DNA from: an uncultured Actinomycetes bacterium
GTDB taxonomy: Bacteria; Actinomycetota; Actinomycetes; Nanopelagicales; Nanopelagicaceae
Direction of reading: 5' to 3'
DNA length: 5,504 nucleotides
Assembly (NCBI GenBank): GCA_903839355.1
Contig: CAIMBV010000261.1
Span: 1 to 5,504, forward strand
Position 1 is the stretch's first letter. Each line of letters starts with the position of its first letter. Shown here in pieces: positions 1 to 5,407 of this stretch. The position numbers and the translations under genes were made by a program. The notes under the pieces were generated by a model. That model was not told the origin of the DNA. It did no database searches and saw only the letters and a program-made list of their open reading frames with translations.

Positions 1-44
1 GCCCACTCGCTTTTCTACCTATTCAATATCCCATTAAAAATTGC

Positions 45-1487
45 TTATGCCACCTCATTTAGTGGCCGGGCAGCTACTTTGAAGATATTGCCTTCGGGTG
101 ACTTCCACTCACAAGAGCCGTCCTCGAAGGAGGTTAGCTCCCATCCGCCATGAGTCTTCATGCGGTGGTGTCTTCGGCAGAGAAGTCCGAGATTCTCCTT
201 GGATGTCTTACCCCCTTCTTCCCAAGGAATGGCATGATCGATATCGCACACCCGGGCTGGTTGGCGACAACCGGGAAATCTGCATCTGCGGTCACGCGCG
301 ACAATGAAATCGATGAGTGGTTGGGGAGGCTGATAAGTGAGTCGGCCATAATCGAGGAGGTTTCCAGTAACAGGGTCTGTGATGAACCTGCGCCATTTGG
401 CATCTTTTGCTAGCAACCTTGCCGCGGATGCCGGAATTTCCCCATAACCCGCAAGCACTCCCGGATTTTCATTAAGTCCAAGAAATGTGGGCAGATCTAG
501 GGTGAGATTTAAAGTCACTGGACGACCATGGGCGAGGTTTTCGTCTGCTCCCTCCGCTAAAAATTGCCCTGCAATAGTGGCGAGCGCATCTGCGCGAAGT
601 TGATCCAAAGTTAGTGGTTCATTTCCCATCGAAATGAACTTTGTTAGAGAGTCCGCGCGGGACTCTGAGGCCAAGTCCACATCAGAAAACGACTCCAAAC
701 CTGAATCTGAATTTGATCCTGCATCAGAAACTGAAACAGATTTTGAAGCGTTCCGATTTCCAGATGATTGTGCGAATGGATCGACACTCAAACCCTTTTC
801 CTTATTTGCTCTCGCCAATTTATCAATTGCCAACCATACGGTTTGCGCTTCGACGGCAGGAAGCAAGGCCATGATTTGAGCCATCCCATGAGGCTGAGGT
901 GTAAGTGTGACTCGGCGTCCTTGGCTTGCTTGTGCTACTGCGACTTCAAATTCAACTGGTTCCATCTTTGCGACGATACTTCGCACTTTATTGGTTACTT
1001 GAGCCGGAGTATGAAATTCGGCATATGCAATTGCCGTCGACTCGAGATATTTAAGTTGATCCGGATCAATTCCTCGACGTAAGAGCGAAGCGCTCTCTTT
1101 TGCGATAACTGTTGCTTGGGCACTTGAAATTTCTCCATTGGCCAATGCGGTACATGTTGCGGGGAGGTGCTGAGTGAGGACGCGCGCCACATCTATCCGT
1201 GATTGGGCGGTAACCGGAGCAACGTTGAGAGTTGTTGCAATCTCCTCGCGTTGAGGGTCGTCAACAGTCGAGTAGAGACCCTTGTCGCTATCGGGCTCGG
1301 CGCCGGCTACAGCAACGATTGCAATCTGCATGAGAGCCTGGAGCCACGCTCCTTGTTTCTCGAGGGCTGCGAGGTAATCCACCCGCGACGAAGCGGTCAG
1401 CGTCATGGGGTCGATTTTGACGAGTTCGACAAGCACTTCAATCCCGGGGGTCTTCCCGAGTAGCTCGACAACGAATCTTTCGTCCAT
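45..1487 (-). CDS. DUF222 / HNH-endonuclease domain protein (13E12 repeat family)
   Basis: This is a complete 480-residue protein. The N-terminal two thirds (about residues 30-225 and 285-375) is the helical DUF222 region. The C-terminus (about 390-450) is an HNH nuclease module. Visible HNH elements are the zinc-type cysteines C402 and C407, the D417-H418 pair with H418 as the likely general base, N432, and C437-x2-H440-H441, followed by the GGW typical of the family. No key residue appears to be missing. Residues about 234-281 form a Ser/Asp-rich low-complexity linker splitting the DUF222 part. The ATG at 1487 has an AGGA seven bases upstream (1495-1498), and no better start is seen. Family knowledge: these proteins are often multicopy in actinobacteria, are presumed DNA nucleases, and mostly lack a proven role; in mycobacteria the REP13E12 copies serve as prophage attachment targets. 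No phage or transposon flank is seen here. Family assignment is sure; nuclease activity is inferred. Confidence 0.93.
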   Translation of the reverse strand: MDERFVVELLGKTPGIEVLVELVKIDPMTLTASSRVDYLAALEKQGAWLQALMQIAIVAVAGAEPDSDKGLYSTVDDPQREEIATTLNVAPVTAQSRIDVARVLTQHLPATCTALANGEISSAQATVIAKESASLLRRGIDPDQLKYLESTAIAYAEFHTPAQVTNKVRSIVAKMEPVEFEVAVAQASQGRRVTLTPQPHGMAQIMALLPAVEAQTVWLAIDKLARANKEKGLSVDPFAQSSGNRNASKSVSVSDAGSNSDSGLESFSDVDLASESRADSLTKFISMGNEPLTLDQLRADALATIAGQFLAEGADENLAHGRPVTLNLTLDLPTFLGLNENPGVLAGYGEIPASAARLLAKDAKWRRFITDPVTGNLLDYGRLTYQPPQPLIDFIVARDRRCRFPGCRQPARVCDIDHAIPWEEGGKTSKENLGLLCRRHHRMKTHGGWELTSFEDGSCEWKSPEGNIFKVAARPLNEVA

Positions 1488-1549
1488 GAGTGAATCCTGG
1501 ATTGGGGTACAGACAAAATAGAGGTGAAATTGAGATTAGTTGGGGATTG

Positions 1550-1558
1550 TGTGGATAA
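1550..1558 (-). promoter_or_regulatory. DnaA-box-like 9-mer TTATCCACA
   Basis: The plus strand reads TGTGGATAA, so the minus strand reads TTATCCACA, an exact match to the strong DnaA-box consensus TTATNCACA. It lies 62 bp upstream of the DUF222/HNH start codon. A single box can bind DnaA at some promoters, but one 9-mer alone may be chance. No second perfect box was seen in the window. Confidence 0.4.
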
Positions 1559-1570
1559 GTGAAGGGACGG

Positions 1571-1588
1571 TGTGTGTGGGTGTGTGGG
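1571..1588. repeat. TG-rich tract with tandem TGTGTGGG
   Basis: TGTGTGGG occurs twice back to back (1573-1580 and 1581-1588), preceded by one more TG. The plus strand is strongly G/T-biased from about 1540 to 1600. G-runs of two or three could at most form a weak two-layer quadruplex. It sits between the DnaA-like box and the 19-bp repeat array. Confidence 0.6.
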
Positions 1589-1593
1589 CGAGG

Positions 1594-1657
1594 CGGAGCC
1601 TGATCGGGCATGCGGAGCCTGATCGGGAATGCGGAGTCTGATCGGGAATGCGGAGTC
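1594..1657. repeat. 19-bp tandem repeat, 3.4 copies
   Basis: Three full units start at 1594, 1613 and 1632, followed by a 7-base partial unit at 1651-1657. The unit is CGGAGCCTGATCGGGAATG. Unit 1 has GCATG in place of GAATG, and unit 3 has TC for CC, so each differs from unit 2 at a single position. Each unit contains GATC inside the near-palindrome CCTGATCGGG. The array is non-coding and noticeably more GC-rich than the AT-rich sequence that follows. It could be a protein-binding array or simple slippage expansion; nothing in the sequence decides. Confidence 0.9.
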
Positions 1658-1675
1658 CCACTCAGACGTTCTATA

Positions 1676-1710
1676 CTTCAGTTAGTTGAAACTTCAATTA
1701 ACTGTTGAAG
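1676..1710. promoter_or_regulatory. Imperfect dyad upstream of pirin, candidate operator
   Basis: The left arm is CTTCAGTTAGTTGAA (1676-1690) and the right arm TTCAATTAACTGTTGAAG (1693-1710), separated by AC. All 15 left bases pair with the right arm if one G:T and a 3-base bulge (1705-1707) are allowed. The core TTAGTTGAA-AC-TTCAATTAA is a 9-2-9 inverted repeat with one mismatch, a size and layout common for MarR-type dimeric repressors. It directly abuts the -10-like TATACT (1672-1677), where a repressor could act. No regulator gene is in the window, so the regulator family is inference only. Confidence 0.4.
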
Positions 1711-1801
1711 TGAGTAGCTAATTTAGAACTGAATGCAGAAGGTAATTAAGTACTGAAGGAACTAGGAAGAAGTAGACAATTAAGTAGTGAAGAGAGAAGG
1801 C
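1696..1801 (+). repeat. Degenerate 24-bp repeat running into the pirin SD
   Basis: Related 15-base cores start at 1696 (AATTAACTGTTGAAG), 1720 (AATTTAGAACTGAAT), 1744 (AATTAAGTACTGAAG) and 1778 (AATTAAGTAGTGAAG). The spacings are 24, 24 and 34 bases. A reduced fifth copy (AATAAATG) begins 24 bases later at 1802 and contains the start codon. Unit ends are also related: AGTAGC, AGAAGG, AGTAGAC and AGAAGG. The last of these is the pirin Shine-Dalgarno sequence. The third unit carries about 10 extra bases (ACTAGGA/AGTAGAC look like a local duplication). The first core overlaps the right arm of the dyad. Confidence 0.65.
1794..1800 (+). promoter_or_regulatory. Pirin ribosome binding site
   Basis: GAGAAGG lies six bases before ATG 1807-1809 and fixes that start. 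It is the tail of the last 24-bp repeat unit, and a similar GCAGAAGG occurs at 1735-1742 with no start codon behind it. Confidence 0.75.
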
Positions 1802-1806
1802 AATAA

Positions 1807-2823
1807 ATGCCAGCTATAACAGTCAGCGATGTATCGGTCCTGCCACGAGTTAGCGCCGATCCACATGCCAAGGTTCGTCGCGTTAAGAGCGTTACCACTG
1901 CTCCGCAGGGCTTTGAGGGTGAAGGCTTCCCAGTTCGCCGTGCATTTGCTGGTGTTGATATGGCCGATCTCGATCCCTTTATTCACCTGGATCAAATGGG
2001 TGAAGTCGAATACGCCCCCGGTGAGCCTAAGGGCACTCCCTGGCACCCACACCGCGGATTTGAAACCGTCACTTACATCATCGATGGCATCTTTGACCAC
2101 AAAGATAATCACGGCGGTGGTGGCACCATAACTAATGGCGATACTCAGTGGATGACTGCTGGCGCTGGAATTCTGCATATCGAAACCCCACCCGAGCATC
2201 TTGTTGTTAGCGGTGGCCTCTTCCATGGATTTCAGTTGTGGGTAAATCTGCCTGCTGCCAAGAAGTGGTCTCAACCTGCCTACCAAGATATCCGCGCGAA
2301 TGATGTCTCCTTGCTTACTACGGCCGACGGTGGCGCTCTACTAAGAGTTATCGCGGGAGAGCTCGCCGGCCATACTGGTCCTGGTTCAACGCAGACTCCT
2401 ATAACAATGGTGCATGCAACTCTGGCTCCAGGTGCCGAGCTTCGCATTCCATGGCGCCCGGATTACAACGCGCTGGTCTATACCCTCAACGGTAAAGGCA
2501 CAGTTGGAGAGAGCGCTCAACCTGTAAAGATGGGACAACTCGCGGTTCTTGTGGATGGGTCGACCCTTGTCATTAAGGCAGATGTGAATCAAGAGTCGCG
2601 CTCGCCCTCGATGGATGTATTGATTTTAGGTGGAGAGCCAATTCGCGAATCAGTTGCATGGATGGGTCCATTTGTAATGAATACAAAGGCCGAAGTAATC
2701 CAAGCCTTTGAAGATTTTCAAAAAGGATTGCTTGGAACTATTCCTGCTGAGCATCTGACGCCACCGGCTCGCGAAAACTTGGAGGGAATTCACAATACGC
2801 CGACAGGGATTCAAGAAGGTTGA
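1807..2823 (+). CDS. Pirin family protein (bicupin metalloprotein)
   Basis: This 338-residue protein has the pirin two-cupin layout: N-terminal cupin about residues 25-150 and C-terminal cupin about 195-290. The family signature is complete: DPFIHLDQMG (56-65), then TPWHPHRGFETVTY (77-90), then AGAGILHIETP (118-128). The four metal ligands known in human pirin and quercetinase-type homologues map to H80, H82, H124 and E126, all present. It has no signal peptide, so it is cytoplasmic. Family knowledge: bacterial pirins bind Fe or other divalent metals; some have quercetin 2,3-dioxygenase activity and others act in redox or stress regulation. The physiological substrate cannot be read from sequence. 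The start is supported by GAGAAGG six bases upstream. The stop TGA (2821-2823) is also the first triplet of a 15-bp tandem repeat. The ene-reductase gene follows on the same strand 142 bp later. Confidence 0.95.
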   Translation: MPAITVSDVSVLPRVSADPHAKVRRVKSVTTAPQGFEGEGFPVRRAFAGVDMADLDPFIHLDQMGEVEYAPGEPKGTPWHPHRGFETVTYIIDGIFDHKDNHGGGGTITNGDTQWMTAGAGILHIETPPEHLVVSGGLFHGFQLWVNLPAAKKWSQPAYQDIRANDVSLLTTADGGALLRVIAGELAGHTGPGSTQTPITMVHATLAPGAELRIPWRPDYNALVYTLNGKGTVGESAQPVKMGQLAVLVDGSTLVIKADVNQESRSPSMDVLILGGEPIRESVAWMGPFVMNTKAEVIQAFEDFQKGLLGTIPAEHLTPPARENLEGIHNTPTGIQEG

Positions 2824-2865
2824 AATCAAGAGACCTGAATTCAAGAGATCTGAAATCAAGAGATC
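2821..2865 (+). repeat. 15-bp tandem repeat duplicating the pirin stop codon
   Basis: Three units begin at 2821, 2836 and 2851: TGAAATCAAGAGACC, TGAATTCAAGAGATC and TGAAATCAAGAGATC. Units 1 and 2 each differ from unit 3 at one base. Every unit starts with TGA in the pirin reading frame, so the gene has its real stop plus two back-up in-frame stops. The last coding codons (ATT CAA GAA, residues IQE) resemble the ATT/AAT CAA GAG inside the units. This suggests that the array grew by duplication of the gene's own 3' end, stop included. Confidence 0.9.
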
Positions 2866-2955
2866 CGATTGTCAGGTAATCTTTTCCGAAGAGGTAGAGA
2901 TTAAATGAGCATTGAAACAATAATTTGACCGATAAATTGCCCCAATAGATAGATT

Positions 2956-2960
2956 AGGAA
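2956..2960 (+). promoter_or_regulatory. Ene-reductase ribosome binding site
   Basis: AGGAA lies five bases before a GTG codon at 2966-2968. Together with alignment of the following residues (QLFDPITIRG) to the conserved OYE N-terminus, it supports GTG as the start. Confidence 0.65.
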
Positions 2961-2965
2961 GCCAC

Positions 2966-4027
2966 GTGCCACAGCTATTTGATCCAATCACAATCCGCGG
3001 AGTTGAGATTAGAAACCGTGCCTGGGTTAGCCCAATGTGCCAGTACTCCGCCAAAGATGGAGTCGTTGGAGAGTGGCATCGCGTTCACCTAGGTTCGCTT
3101 GCAACTGGTGGAGCTGGATTAATCATGGCTGAAGCCACCGGTGTTGTACCTGAAGGACGTATTTCAATCGGATGTCCTGGCCTCTACAACGATGAGCAAG
3201 TTGCTGCCTGGGCCACGATCGTGGACTTCGCGCATTCGATGGGCGCCAAAATGGGAATTCAACTGGCTCACGCCGGCAGAAAAGGTGGCACCGCTATCCC
3301 AGGTTCAGATCATCTGATGGCGACCCCTGAAGAAGGAGGATGGGAGGCTGTAGCCCCTAGCGCAATTGCATTCGAAGGTTACCCAGTTCCACGCGCTCTT
3401 ACAGTTCCAGAGATCAAGGCCCTGGTGAAAGAGTTTGGCCACGCCGCGAAGCGAGCTATATCTGCTGGCTTTGACCTCTTAGAAATCCATGCCGCTCATG
3501 GCTACCTACTTCATGAGTTTTACTCACCGCTTTCAAATCAACGTACCGACGAATACGGCGGCGATTTCGAGGGGCGTACTCGTTTCCTCAAAGAGGTCGT
3601 TCAAGAGATTCGTGCAAGTGTTAACGAGAGGGTCCCGCTCTTTGTCCGCATTTCCGCTTCAGATTGGACGGAGGGTGGCTGGACTATTGAAGACTCTGTG
3701 CGACTAGCTAATGAGTTAACTCCATTAGGAGTTGACCTGATCGATGCCTCCAGCGGGGGCAATGTCCACAATGCAAAGATAACTGTTGGCCCTGGCTATC
3801 AAGTTGATTTCGCAGATTCCATTAAGCACGGCTCAACAATCAAAGTATCCGCGGTTGGAATGATTACCGATCCAGTGCAGGCAAATGCAATAATCGAATC
3901 AGGTCAAGCCGATGCTGTGATGCTCGGTCGCGAATTCCTTCGCAATCCTCGCTGGCCACTCTATGCCGCTCGCGTACTTGGAGTCGATATAAAGTGGCCA
4001 ACACAGATTGCTCGTGGCAAGCTCTAG
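2966..4027 (+). CDS. NADPH-dependent ene-reductase, Old Yellow Enzyme (YqjM/XenA type)
   Basis: This is a complete 353-residue TIM-barrel flavoprotein. Family features are all visible: LFDPITIRGVEIRNR at the N-terminus, SPMCQYSA with C25 (the redox-tuning cysteine of the YqjM class) and Y27, FMN-contacting Q99 in GIQLAHAGRK, the substrate-binding pair H175/H178 with Y180 in HAAHGY, SPLSNQRTDEYGG (187-199), R228 in FVRIS, and phosphate-site GREFLRNPRW (321-330). R350 near the C-terminus could be the arginine finger that YqjM subunits donate to their neighbour. Residues about 107-129 form a longer loop than in YqjM (338 residues), closer to XenA. The expected reaction is NADPH-driven reduction of activated C=C bonds in enones, maleimides or quinones, as a cytoplasmic detoxification or redox enzyme; the natural substrate is unknown. 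Upstream TTGACC (2925-2930) with TAGATA (2946-2951) or TAGATT (2950-2955) is only a poor promoter candidate. The stop codon directly touches the convergent pntB stop. Confidence 0.95.
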   Translation: MPQLFDPITIRGVEIRNRAWVSPMCQYSAKDGVVGEWHRVHLGSLATGGAGLIMAEATGVVPEGRISIGCPGLYNDEQVAAWATIVDFAHSMGAKMGIQLAHAGRKGGTAIPGSDHLMATPEEGGWEAVAPSAIAFEGYPVPRALTVPEIKALVKEFGHAAKRAISAGFDLLEIHAAHGYLLHEFYSPLSNQRTDEYGGDFEGRTRFLKEVVQEIRASVNERVPLFVRISASDWTEGGWTIEDSVRLANELTPLGVDLIDASSGGNVHNAKITVGPGYQVDFADSIKHGSTIKVSAVGMITDPVQANAIIESGQADAVMLGREFLRNPRWPLYAARVLGVDIKWPTQIARGKL

Positions 4028-4037
4028 TTAGAGCGCC
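4016..4037. other. Dyad spanning the abutting convergent stop codons
   Basis: GCTCTA (4021-4026), GT, TAGAGC (4029-4034) forms an inverted repeat centred on the joint between the two stops, TAG (4025-4027) for the ene-reductase and TAA (complement of 4028-4030) for pntB. GGC (4016-4018) and GCC (4035-4037) extend it past a two-base bulge. No T-run follows on either strand, so a standard Rho-independent terminator is not supported. It may still slow transcription or be a by-product of the codons used. Confidence 0.45.
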
Positions 4038-5407
4038 TTAAGCGCATTCACGACCTTCGTCAACGAATCCTTCGCATCTCCAAAGAGCAACGTCGTCTTT
4101 GGATCATATAAAAGTTCATTTTCGATGCCAGCAAATCCTGGACGCATAGAGCGCTTTAGGAAGATGACATTGCCAGCGTCTGCAACATCCAAGATAGGCA
4201 TCCCATAAATAGGACATCCTGGAGTTGTCTTTGCTGCTGGATTTACAACATCGTTCGCACCAACTACAAGTACAACATCGGTTTGAGGGAATGTTGGATT
4301 TACCTCATCCATCTCCACGAGTTGTTCGTATGGAACGTTCGCTTCAGCGAGAAGCACGTTCATATGGCCAGGCATACGCCCGGCAACAGGGTGAATTCCG
4401 TAGGCAACATCAACGCCCTTTGCAGTCAAGAGATCAGCTAGTTCACGGACGGTGTGCTGTGCTTGCGCAACGGCTAGACCGAATCCAGGAACAATGACGA
4501 CTCGTTGTGCGTAGTTGAGCAAGATTGCCACATCATCAGGAGATCCAGATTTAACGGAACGAACTTCACCAGTCGCAGCTGCCTCTTGTGGCTTTGCAGT
4601 AAATGCTCCAAAGAGGGTTCCGAATAGTGAACGTCCCATCGCCGCCGCCATAAGGCGAGTGAGGATGGTTCCAGATGCTCCCACGAGCGTTCCTGCGACA
4701 ATCAGAAGTGTGGACTGCAAGACATATCCACTTGCAGCAACTGTTAGTCCTGTGAATGCATTGAGCAGAGAGATAACGATTGGAACATCGGCGCCGCCAA
4801 CTGGTAGTACAAAAAGGACACCGAAGAGAAGAGCAAGTCCAGCCATAACGGCAAGTGATGTATTTCCTAATGAATGGATAACCCATTCAGCAGAACCAAG
4901 AGTGCCTAGGAGAGTCGCTGCGATGACGAAGCGACCGCCAGGAAATACAACTGGTCGCGTGGTCATAATCTCTTGCAATTTAAGGAAGGTGACTATTGAT
5001 CCAGAGAATGAGACACATCCGACAATTACTGTAAAGACAGTTGCAACCACTTCTGCAGTGCTCGCCCCGGCTCCCAATTTCAAATACTCGACGATGGAAA
5101 CAAGCGCAGCTGCACCACCACCGACACCATTAAATAGCGCAACAAGTTGTGGCATCTGAGTCATTTGAATCCGGCGAGCTGCTGGAACTCCAACACCCAC
5201 ACCGAAGATAATCGCTCCCAATATCCACCACTTGTGATTGTGAGTCATTCCAGGTGCCCAGAAAACGAGGTCGGTAGCAACAAATGCTCCGGCGGCACCA
5301 ATTAAGTTTCCGCGCCTGGCAGATTTAGGTGAAGAGAGCCCTTTGAGAGCCAAGATGAAGCAAACGGAGACGATCAGAGTTAATACGCCATAAAGGTTCT
5401 TATTCAC
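4028..5407 (-). CDS. pntB: NAD(P) transhydrogenase subunit beta
   Basis: The 459-residue product matches the usual PntB length (462 in E. coli). Residues about 1-265 are the membrane domain dII, with hydrophobic segments near 5-22, 35-50, 60-76, 86-108, 118-141, 158-178, 184-202, 207-226 and 230-250. Residues about 290-459 are the NADP(H)-binding domain dIII facing the cytoplasm. Its signatures include PGFGLAVAQAQH (307-318), GIHPVAGRMPGHMNVLLAEA (337-356), VGANDVVNP (382-390) and KRSMRPGFAGIENELL (418-433). With the alpha subunit it couples proton re-entry to hydride transfer from NADH to NADP+. Where E. coli beta has a functional His (H91), this protein has N93 in ALFNGVGGG; to my knowledge Asn is common there outside enterobacteria. 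The start is GTG, overlapping the upstream stop as GTGA, with a strong GGAGGTGAG ending eight bases ahead (complement of 5413-5421), so translation is probably coupled. Confidence 0.96.
   Translation of the reverse strand: MNKNLYGVLTLIVSVCFILALKGLSSPKSARRGNLIGAAGAFVATDLVFWAPGMTHNHKWWILGAIIFGVGVGVPAARRIQMTQMPQLVALFNGVGGGAAALVSIVEYLKLGAGASTAEVVATVFTVIVGCVSFSGSIVTFLKLQEIMTTRPVVFPGGRFVIAATLLGTLGSAEWVIHSLGNTSLAVMAGLALLFGVLFVLPVGGADVPIVISLLNAFTGLTVAASGYVLQSTLLIVAGTLVGASGTILTRLMAAAMGRSLFGTLFGAFTAKPQEAAATGEVRSVKSGSPDDVAILLNYAQRVVIVPGFGLAVAQAQHTVRELADLLTAKGVDVAYGIHPVAGRMPGHMNVLLAEANVPYEQLVEMDEVNPTFPQTDVVLVVGANDVVNPAAKTTPGCPIYGMPILDVADAGNVIFLKRSMRPGFAGIENELLYDPKTTLLFGDAKDSLTKVVNALKAL

Larger units (their letters stand above)
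1488..1806. other. Repeat-rich divergent intergenic region
   Basis: This 319-bp region separates the divergent DUF222/HNH and pirin genes and should carry both promoters. No credible ORF was seen. From left to right it holds a perfect DnaA-box 9-mer (1550-1558, minus orientation), a TG/G-rich tract (1571-1588), a 19-bp tandem repeat (1594-1657), an imperfect dyad (1676-1710) and a degenerate 24-bp repeat (1696-1801) containing the pirin SD. Promoter boxes are weak. TATACT at 1672-1677 could be a plus-strand -10, but no -35-like hexamer lies 16-18 bp before it. TATTTT (complement of 1515-1520) could be a minus-strand -10, also without a good -35. Confidence 0.8.

Noticed and set aside
1..44. 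Possible terminator or gene end beyond the DUF222/HNH stop
   Set aside because: These 44 bases are AT-rich but show no stem-loop and no recognisable coding end; too little sequence to call.
1082..1101. Terminator-like hairpin AGAGCG-AAG-CGCTCT followed by CTTTT on the plus strand
   Set aside because: It lies inside the DUF222/HNH coding sequence, antisense to it, and encodes the ordinary residues ESASLLR. No plus-strand transcript needs a terminator there, so it is probably coincidence.
1594..1657. CRISPR array
   Set aside because: The repeats are contiguous with no spacers, the unit is only 19 bp, and no cas gene is present.
1488..1806. Replication origin or iteron plasmid origin
   Set aside because: There is only one DnaA box, the repeat cores are degenerate, and there is no rep, dnaA or parA gene in the window. 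The flanking genes are ordinary chromosomal genes.
1780..2286. Minus-strand open frame (168 codons) opposite the pirin gene
   Set aside because: The plus-strand pirin has complete family motifs over the same bases. The antisense frame shows no recognisable domain and no convincing ribosome site.
2905..2928. Seven-codon ORF MSIETII before the ene-reductase, possible leader peptide
   Set aside because: The AGAGG at 2890-2894 is about ten bases away and there is no attenuator hairpin or biased codon run. An ORF this short is expected by chance.
2925..2955. TTGACC with TAGATA or TAGATT as promoter of the ene-reductase gene
   Set aside because: The spacers are 15 or 19 bp and both -10 boxes are imperfect. 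A promoter in the 142-bp gap is plausible, but this pair is too weak to annotate.
4515..5159. Long plus-strand open frame (214 codons) opposite pntB
   Set aside because: It is fully antisense to the well-supported pntB, its product is a proline/threonine-rich composition artefact, and no family is recognisable.
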